Assembly: GCA_947176785.1 (NCBI GenBank)
Contig: CAMWSA010000117.1
Coordinates: 1-9,901 of the forward strand
From: an uncultured Lachnospiraceae bacterium
GTDB lineage: Bacteria; Bacillota; Clostridia; Lachnospirales; Lachnospiraceae
Direction: 5' to 3'
DNA: 9,901 bases
Every line of letters begins with the position of its first letter. The stretch's first letter is position 1. Below the pieces are notes generated by a model, which did no database searches, had not been told where the DNA came from, and worked only from the letters and a program-made list of their open reading frames with translations. Below are positions 6,223 through 9,901 of this stretch, piece after piece. The translations under genes were made by a program, and so were the position numbers.

Positions 6223-6265
6223 AACAATCACCTCTCTCTAAATCCGTTTTTCACAGTTCCCCCTG

Positions 6266-6847
6266 TCAAGTGTAAATATTCTTCCCAAACTCATATGCCG
6301 TCTGCAAATGTGCCGTCTTGTCAATCTGCGGCCTGCCATTGGTATCCCCGCATCCACCGGCAAGCACCATGCCCCTGTCATGAAAGCCGATATAATTGAC
6401 AAGCGCAAACTGATAATACGATACCGCCTGCTCAAACGTCCAGAAAAAATCATCCGCTGATGTCATCAGCAGGGCACAGTCCTTAATAGGGTACTTCTCA
6501 TACCTGCCAAGCGGCGGGTTCGGATCTTCCTCGGCAATACAGTAAAATCGTTCGATAAACGCCTTTATCCTGGCAGATACCGCCCAAAAGTACAGAGGAG
6601 AAGCAAACACAATACAGTCTGCATCCTTAATCTTTGGCACAAGGTCATTAAAAGCGTCCTTCTGGATGCAGGGCTTCCCGTAGCGGCAGGCATTGCAGCC
6701 CAGACAGCCTTTGACCTCATCCTTTAAGAGCGAGATCACTTCTACGGAATGTCCGCTTTCTTCTGCCCCAGCCACAAAGCTGTTGACAAGCTGGGCGGTG
6801 TTTCCCTTTGCCCTGCCGCCGCCCTGTATCACAAGTATCTTCTTCAT
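6266..6847 (-). CDS. Flavodoxin-like / NADPH-dependent FMN reductase family protein
   Basis: The ATG at 6847 is preferred (193 residues, GGAGG 8 nt upstream); the ATG at 6853 sits too close to it. MKKILVIQGGGRAKGNTAQL is the N-terminal beta strand plus the phosphate-binding loop for FMN, and FASPLYFWAVSARIKAFIER (81-100) is the conserved flavin-contact segment of this fold. A cysteine cluster VKGCLGCNACRYGKPC (Cys48, 51, 54, 60) is as in the multimeric flavodoxin and iron-sulfur flavoprotein relatives. Expected role: cytosolic FMN-dependent electron transfer or reduction, substrate unknown. It has its own promoter 36 nt upstream. It is intact among broken conjugation genes, with fic 43 nt downstream in what is probably the same transcript. 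Confidence 0.9.
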   Translation of the reverse strand: MKKILVIQGGGRAKGNTAQLVNSFVAGAEESGHSVEVISLLKDEVKGCLGCNACRYGKPCIQKDAFNDLVPKIKDADCIVFASPLYFWAVSARIKAFIERFYCIAEEDPNPPLGRYEKYPIKDCALLMTSADDFFWTFEQAVSYYQFALVNYIGFHDRGMVLAGGCGDTNGRPQIDKTAHLQTAYEFGKNIYT

Positions 6848-6882
6848 CTGCATTTCCTCCGGTTTCTGGTTATCTGCCCTTA

Positions 6883-6910
6883 AGTATAGCACAGTTCCGG
6901 GCCTGCACAA
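6883..6910 (-). promoter_or_regulatory. Promoter of the flavodoxin-like gene
   Basis: The -10 TATACT (6883-6888) sits in the string TGTGCTATACTT, the same string as at the regulator promoter. The -35 TTGTGC (6905-6910) is 16 nt away. Predicted start is near 6877, leaving a leader of about 30 nt. Confidence 0.6.
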
Positions 6911-6943
6911 AGTATGCTTTGGAAATATTTCTTCAAATATCCC

Positions 6944-7063
6944 TTAATACCGTTCCAGAAGATTGCTGATCTCCCTGCACACCCGTTCCCCGTGGGCAAG
7001 GGTAAGCACCACAAACACAGCAATCCCCACAACTGCCAGCACTCCAATCAAAACCACTTTCAT
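6944..7063 (-). CDS. 39-residue single-pass membrane peptide, unknown function
   Basis: The ATG at 7063 is preceded by AGAGGTG at good spacing. The product starts MKVVLIGVLAVVGIAVFVVL, an uninterrupted hydrophobic helix of about 20 residues, followed by TLAHGERVCREISNLLERY, a polar amphipathic tail with one Cys. It could be a small inner-membrane protein or an uncleaved signal anchor. It ends 34 nt upstream of the flavodoxin -35. Small proteins like this are common in conjugative elements but I cannot name the family. Coding is supported by the ribosome binding site, the clean TM-plus-tail design and a natural stop. Confidence 0.65.
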   Translation of the reverse strand: MKVVLIGVLAVVGIAVFVVLTLAHGERVCREISNLLERY

Positions 7064-7171
7064 ACACACCTCTTTCTACCTTTCCCACCCATCCTCCTGC
7101 TGTTCTATCCTGTCCGACCGTCGGCCACAGGGATAGACAAATGGCGGTACATCATCAAATTTTCTCGCCTC

Positions 7172-7447
7172 TTATAAAATACTGGAGATCACGGCGGCAT
7201 CCGCCAGGCGGAACTCTTCATCCGCTTCTCCAGAGTCATATTCCTCAGCATAAAATACCATGAGGTAATCCAGATCCACAATCTTGGAATCCATGCCGTT
7301 CTGTACGGCTTCCTCAAAGCTCATGCCGTAATACCGCTCTACCTGGGCCTTATCGCCGCCGCAACCGTGGAGGATCAGCCCCTCCAGCAGTTTCCGGATC
7401 TCCATCTGTTTCCACTCTTCCAGCTGGCACACATAAACCGGCCTCAT
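7172..7447 (-). CDS. 91-residue acidic protein of unknown function from the mobile-element backbone
   Basis: I chose the ATG at 7447 because AAAGGAGG lies 5 nt before it; the ATG at 7465 has no site. It starts MRPVYVCQLEEWKQMEIRKL and includes GGDKAQVERYYGMSFEEAVQ and a very acidic C-terminal part (AEEYDSGEADEEFRLAD). It is soluble, with no membrane segment and no recognised catalytic motif. The AQVERYYGMSFEEAVQ stretch looks helical. It begins 18 nt after the stop of the broken DUF3991/TOPRIM gene, so they were probably co-transcribed. Small acidic proteins next to that gene are common in conjugative elements. Function not assignable. Confidence 0.7.
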   Translation of the reverse strand: MRPVYVCQLEEWKQMEIRKLLEGLILHGCGGDKAQVERYYGMSFEEAVQNGMDSKIVDLDYLMVFYAEEYDSGEADEEFRLADAAVISSIL

Positions 7448-7464
7448 ATGCCTCCTTTCCGGCA

Positions 7465-7774
7465 TCAGGGATATGCCGCTTCCAACTCTTCCGCTTCTGC
7501 TCTTTCAGGGCCGTCCCTGCTCCTGGCCGACATTTCCCTGAATGTGAGTAAATCTTCATTAAAATCCTTTGTCTGCGGGGTCTGGATAAACACTTTATAT
7601 CCCGCCTTTGCAAAAGCCTCCGCTGTGCTTCACATGGACCGTATTCCGGTCGCCTTTCTCCACCTCAAAGCCGTGGCTGACAGCGAAATCTATGCTATTG
7701 GTGTCAAAGACCTGCTTCATCTGCACTTCCGTAAAAGGCATGGGACGCCGCCTCATGGCTGTTTGTCTGTCCAT
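7465..7774 (-). pseudogene. Internally deleted and frameshifted DUF3991/TOPRIM (primase-like) mobile-element protein
   Basis: The ATG at 7774 has GGAGGTGAC just upstream. The first part, MDRQTAMRRRPMPFTEVQMK and then AVSHGFEVEKGDRNTVHVKHSGG, resembles the start of element proteins with a CHC2-like zinc-finger region followed by DUF3991/TOPRIM. It jumps straight to what looks like the end of the TOPRIM part, AGYKVFIQTPQTKDFNEDLL, then REMSARSRDGPERAEAEELE, stopping at 7465-7467. Removing one T from a run of four (7612-7615 on the plus strand) joins the two frames. Several hundred residues, including the zinc-binding and TOPRIM catalytic residues, are missing, so the primase-like activity must be lost. 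Family assignment is from memory of conserved sequences, not a search. Confidence 0.65.
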
Positions 7775-7797
7775 AACCGTCACCTCCCTGCAACCAG

Positions 7798-7840
7798 AAA
7801 AAGCGCCGGCAAAATGGTTTCTCATCCATCTCGCCAGCGC
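7798..7840 (-). terminator. Intrinsic terminator of the flavin reductase operon
   Basis: On the minus strand GCGCTGGC (7833-7840) pairs with GCCGGCGC (7803-7810) through 8 bp including one G-U, with a smaller ATGG/CCAT stem inside the loop, followed by five T (7798-7802). It lies 48 nt past the flavin reductase stop and before the next gene's ribosome binding site. Confidence 0.75.
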
Positions 7841-7887
7841 CCTGCACTGAGTTGTTATTCTGTTTTATTTTTCTGTTACATCTGCCG

Positions 7888-8448
7888 TTATTTCAGCTTC
7901 ATTCCGTCCTGAAAAGCATTCCCCACCTTTTCGCCCAGTTTCAGATATGCGTTGTTCACCGGGTCAAACACAATGGGTTCCAGCCTTGCTGGGTCAATCT
8001 TTCCATTTTCGTCCAGGATCTTTTCATCCGCCGAAACATTGACAATCTCGCCCACCAGCCTGCAGGTCTCTTTATCGTAGCTTATCAGCCTGCACTCCAC
8101 TGACATGGGCAGTTCCCGGATAACAGGAGCGTCCACATATTCCGCCTTTTCCGTATGGAACCCTGCCTTTGCCAGCTTATCCGGCACTTTGTTTGCGGAC
8201 TCAATCCCAACATAATCGCACTCTGCCACATGGGCCGCATCTGCCATGCTTACCGTAAAAGCGCCACGGGCAAGGATATTTGCCACTGTCTTATGCCCTG
8301 CGGAAAGACACATGGAAATCTGGGTGTCATCACTGATGCCTCCCCATGCAGCGTTCATGGCATCCGGCGTCCCGTCCTCCCCATAGGTTGCAATGATAAA
8401 TACCGGCTGCGGATACGTCCACGGCTTCGCTCCAAAATTCTTCCTCAT
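7888..8448 (-). CDS. Flavin reductase family protein (flavoredoxin-like, FMN-binding split barrel)
   Basis: The protein has 186 residues. The ATG at 8448 follows AAAGGAGG. MRKNFGAKPWTYPQPVFIIA, then AMNAAWGGISDDTQISMCLS and HKTVANILARGAFTVSMADA, are the typical opening strands of this family, where the T/S-rich NAAW and HKT regions bind the FMN phosphate and ring. Full length for the group is about 180-200 residues. Expected role: cytosolic FMN-dependent reductase or electron carrier; the electron donor and substrate cannot be told from sequence. Its start overlaps the stop of the preceding 66-residue gene (ATGA), so the two are translationally coupled. Its own terminator follows. With the flavodoxin-like gene at 6266-6847 it forms the intact flavin-related cargo of this decayed element. 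Confidence 0.92.
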   Translation of the reverse strand: MRKNFGAKPWTYPQPVFIIATYGEDGTPDAMNAAWGGISDDTQISMCLSAGHKTVANILARGAFTVSMADAAHVAECDYVGIESANKVPDKLAKAGFHTEKAEYVDAPVIRELPMSVECRLISYDKETCRLVGEIVNVSADEKILDENGKIDPARLEPIVFDPVNNAYLKLGEKVGNAFQDGMKLK

Positions 8449-8645
8449 CGGTTATCCTCCTTTGCTCCAAAGCGTTCTTTCAGGCCGGAGAGGGTATCCA
8501 CATCCGCCATATCCTCTTTTGTCAAAAGCGGATACCCCTTCTCTGCCCGCAGTTTATTCCCTTCCTCCAAGATAGCCGCCCTGACAAAGCTGTCAAAACG
8601 CTCCATCAATTCTTCATCTGTCTCTTTCTGCTTTTCCTCTGCCAT
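8445..8645 (-). CDS. 66-residue charged protein of unknown function, coupled to the flavin reductase
   Basis: The ATG at 8645 has GGGAGG about 10 nt upstream. The product is soluble and highly charged: MAEEKQKETDEELMERFDSF, a helical centre (VRAAILEEGNKLRAEKGYPL), then LTKEDMADVDTLSGLKERFG. No known motif. The stop overlaps the flavin reductase start by 4 nt, so its translation probably feeds that gene. It could be a small regulator or partner of the reductase or a backbone protein of the element. I cannot choose between these. Confidence 0.7.
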   Translation of the reverse strand: MAEEKQKETDEELMERFDSFVRAAILEEGNKLRAEKGYPLLTKEDMADVDTLSGLKERFGAKEDNR

Positions 8646-8753
8646 CCCGCATTTACCTCCCGGCTCTTATTTCCGGCAGGCTTTGCTGTTCCGGTTATGT
8701 AACAGGCCATATTGAAAGCCTTATCTGCACCAAAACACCTGTCGGATAATTCC

Positions 8754-8782
8754 AGTATAGCAGACCGGCAGCCTTTCTTCAA
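8754..8782 (-). promoter_or_regulatory. Promoter of the small gene/flavin reductase pair
   Basis: A -35 TTGAAG (8777-8782) and -10 TATACT (8754-8759, preceded by TGC) are separated by 17 nt. The predicted start near 8747 leaves a leader of about 100 nt before the ATG at 8645. The promoter begins just after the stop of the scrap at 8796-8948. Confidence 0.65.
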
Positions 8783-8795
8783 TGCCTCCGCCTTT

Positions 8796-8948
8796 TCACT
8801 GCTCCATTTCTTCCATCTCTGCTTCCATTCCTGCCGGTTTCTCCGCCTGCGGTTCCGGCAGCCGGTGGAACCGATCAGCCTCCGGCACAAGGGCCAGGGG
8901 CCTGCCGTTCTCCCAGATCATATGCAGCTGCCCTTTATGAAAAGCTTT
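8796..8948 (-). pseudogene. C-terminal scrap (50 residues) of a larger mobile-element protein
   Basis: A frame opening right after a stop inside the palindrome (8949-8951) reads KAFHKGQLHMIWENGRPLAL, then VPEADRFHRLPEPQAEKPAG, and ends in a Glu/Met-rich tail at 8796-8798. The sequence is clearly coding in style but has no start codon or ribosome binding site, so it is the tail of a gene whose front is gone. The break coincides with the 20-bp palindrome. I recall GQxHMIWENGxPLA-like stretches from large modular proteins of conjugative elements, but cannot name the family firmly. Confidence 0.5.
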
Positions 8949-8954
8949 TCATAA
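8935..8954. repeat. Perfect 20-bp palindrome at the junction of two broken genes
   Basis: TTATGAAAAGCTTTTCATAA reads the same on both strands with no spacer. The methylase remnant ends inside it (stop at 8935-8937) and the reading frame of the next scrap opens inside it. It could be a deletion scar, a protein binding site, or a product of inverted joining. Confidence 0.9.
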
Positions 8955-9759
8955 CGGCACTCATGGGGATGCCCTCCGCATTCTGCTCCACCGACAGCCA
9001 CGGGCTGTTGGTTTCATCCGGCACAATCTCCCGTTCCCGCTTTTTTAAAAGCAGGATGTCCGTGGTGGCCTCCGTCCCCGCCACCTGTTTGAACGCATTG
9101 TTGGGCAGGCTGGCTCCCAGAAGTTCCGCCCGCTGCGCCAGGTATCTCCGGCTGCCGGAGTTTGCCTTATCCATGGTGTATTTGGATGTGATGACCGCCA
9201 CGATTCCACCCGGCCGTGTCTTATCCAAGGATTTTGCCAGGAAATAATCATGGATGCGGAAGTTGTAGCGGTTGTATCTGGGGTCGTCCACCTTGATGGA
9301 ATTGAAGGGGATGTTGCCGATGACCACATCAAAAAACTGATCCGGGTGGCTGGTATGCTCGAAACCTGTGACCTGGATATCCGCGCCGGGATACTCACTC
9401 TGACCGAAAATATGCACCTGATAGCCGCCGTCCTGGATAGTATAATCCTCGTCCAGTTCCCCGTAGATCAGTTTCAGGGCATTTGCCTTTTTCTCCTGGC
9501 TGTTGCCTCTCTGGAAAAAGCTGCAGATTTCGGAATGCCATACCCTTACGTCAGGAACCAGGTCGTCCGCACATAAAGCCATATCCAAAAGTTCGGAGAC
9601 TTCTTCCTCTTCCAGCAGGCCGGAGGAACAGGACGGTGTTTCCGCTTTTGCTTCCCCGGATGTTTCAGGATTTCCGGTCTTCGCAGCTTCTGGTTTTTCC
9701 GGCATTTCTGCTGCTCTCTCTGCCGTACCTGCTTCTGTTGGATAGTTGGAATAGGTGAC
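8935..9759 (-). pseudogene. Remnant of a large helicase/N6-adenine methylase of a conjugative element
   Basis: The frame is open from 9759, right after an in-frame stop, with no convincing start; the ATG at 9705 has no ribosome binding site. Counting from that ATG (256 residues), residues 30-85 look like an N-terminal module (LDMALCADDLVPDVRVWHSE). Residues 105-225 match the methylase part of the giant element proteins: VIGNIPFNSIKVDDPRYNRY with NIPF as the NPPY-type motif (131-134), RIHDYFLAKSLDKTRPGGIV, and RAELLGASLPNNAFKQVAGT. The AdoMet-binding motif that should precede NIPF is absent, so about 300 or more codons were lost around residue 95. The C-terminal helicase is absent, cut at the palindrome near 8945. 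Not expected to methylate DNA. The 5' end abuts the serine recombinase tail. Confidence 0.7.
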
Positions 9760-9767
9760 TTAGAAAA

Positions 9768-9816
9768 TATCCATTATTCAAGGGGTTCCAATGCCCCTAT
9801 GAACTTGTAATGGATA
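9768..9816. repeat. Inverted repeat at the recombinase 3' end, possible terminator or element end
   Basis: TATCCATTA (9768-9776) and TAATGGATA (9808-9816) are perfect 9-bp inverted arms; inside them AGGGG (9781-9785) and CCCCT (9795-9799) pair around an 8-nt loop. The arm contains the recombinase stop codon. On the minus strand the stem is followed by ATTTTCT, a weak T-run, so it may terminate the recombinase transcript. Its position at the edge of the right-hand element would also suit a recombinase recognition end. Confidence 0.5.
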
Positions 9817-9901
9817 GTAAGTCGTTGAATTTTCTGCCCGTCTATCTCTACGGGTTCAGAAACAAGAATTTTTTCTATAAGTTGGTTGATTATCTTAAAA
9901 T
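9774..9901 (-). CDS. C-terminal tail of a large serine recombinase (DUF4368-like), runs off the right edge
   Basis: The last 41 residues are visible, from FKIINQLIEKILVSEPVEID to HYKFIGALEPLE, with a stop at 9774-9776. The pattern INxLIEKIxVxExxxxDGxKxQxxxIxYxFIG is what I know from the C-terminal DUF4368 region of TnpX/TndX-type large serine recombinases, which excise and insert Tn4451- and Tn5397-like elements. The catalytic domain lies outside the window. Such genes normally sit at the extreme end of their element with the stop near the boundary, which fits the sharp change in composition near 9760. Only 41 residues are seen, so the assignment is good but not certain. Confidence 0.7.
   Translation of the reverse strand, partial: FKIINQLIEKILVSEPVEIDGQKIQRLTIHYKFIGALEPLE

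Noticed and set aside
7109..7132. Stem-loop CCTGTCCGAC/GTCGGCCACAGG as a terminator
   Set aside because: The stem is bulged with an almost absent loop and has no T-run on either strand.
8606..8890. Minus-strand 94-codon ORF, basic and Arg/Lys-rich
   Set aside because: It is the off-frame of two better coding segments (8796-8948 and 8445-8645), spans a good promoter, and lacks a ribosome binding site.

Overview
The window looks like accessory DNA from a gut Clostridia, most likely a Lachnospiraceae. The pointers are GGAGG-type ribosome binding sites, TTGA..TATACT promoters, a GHKL/LytTR two-component pair, and debris of the large conjugative elements common in that group (DNA methylase of the helicase/methylase type, DUF3991/TOPRIM protein, MobP-type relaxase, DUF4368-type serine recombinase). 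No rRNA, tRNA or housekeeping gene was seen, so the genus cannot be fixed. Every supported gene lies on the minus strand, so transcription runs from the right end to the left.

Right part (about 9901 to 4764): a decayed integrative element. At the far right is the C-terminal tail of a large serine recombinase. An ORF right after it begins mid-protein: a methylase remnant that lacks the AdoMet-binding motif and stops at a perfect 20-bp palindrome. Further left are an unrelated 50-residue C-terminal scrap, an intact small gene and a flavin reductase under their own promoter and terminator, a DUF3991/TOPRIM gene with its middle deleted plus a frameshift, two small intact ORFs, an intact flavodoxin-like protein with its own promoter, and a Fic protein fused in frame to a headless relaxase. 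A textbook intrinsic terminator lies inside that fused ORF. Conjugation genes are broken while the two flavin-related cargo genes and their signals are intact.

Left-centre (4661 to 999): a compact signalling operon. A good promoter drives a LytTR response regulator, which overlaps by 4 nt a polytopic GHKL histidine kinase (HK-A), followed 93 nt later by a second one (HK-B). The kinases have unrelated membrane sensor halves, but their kinase halves are nearly identical. A run of about 553 bp is identical, and all the differences I see in the block sit at its two edges, the pattern expected of gene conversion or a very recent domain swap. The layout suggests two inputs feeding one regulator. 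No AgrB- or AgrD-like gene is evident in the window.

Left end (928 to 1): three tandem 9-bp repeats sit upstream of a promoter with a perfect TATAAT and a hairpin at the predicted mRNA 5' end. This drives a tightly packed series of small genes of unknown function, the first two carrying single-base frameshifts and the last running off the window. The repeats are a plausible, unproven binding site for the LytTR regulator.
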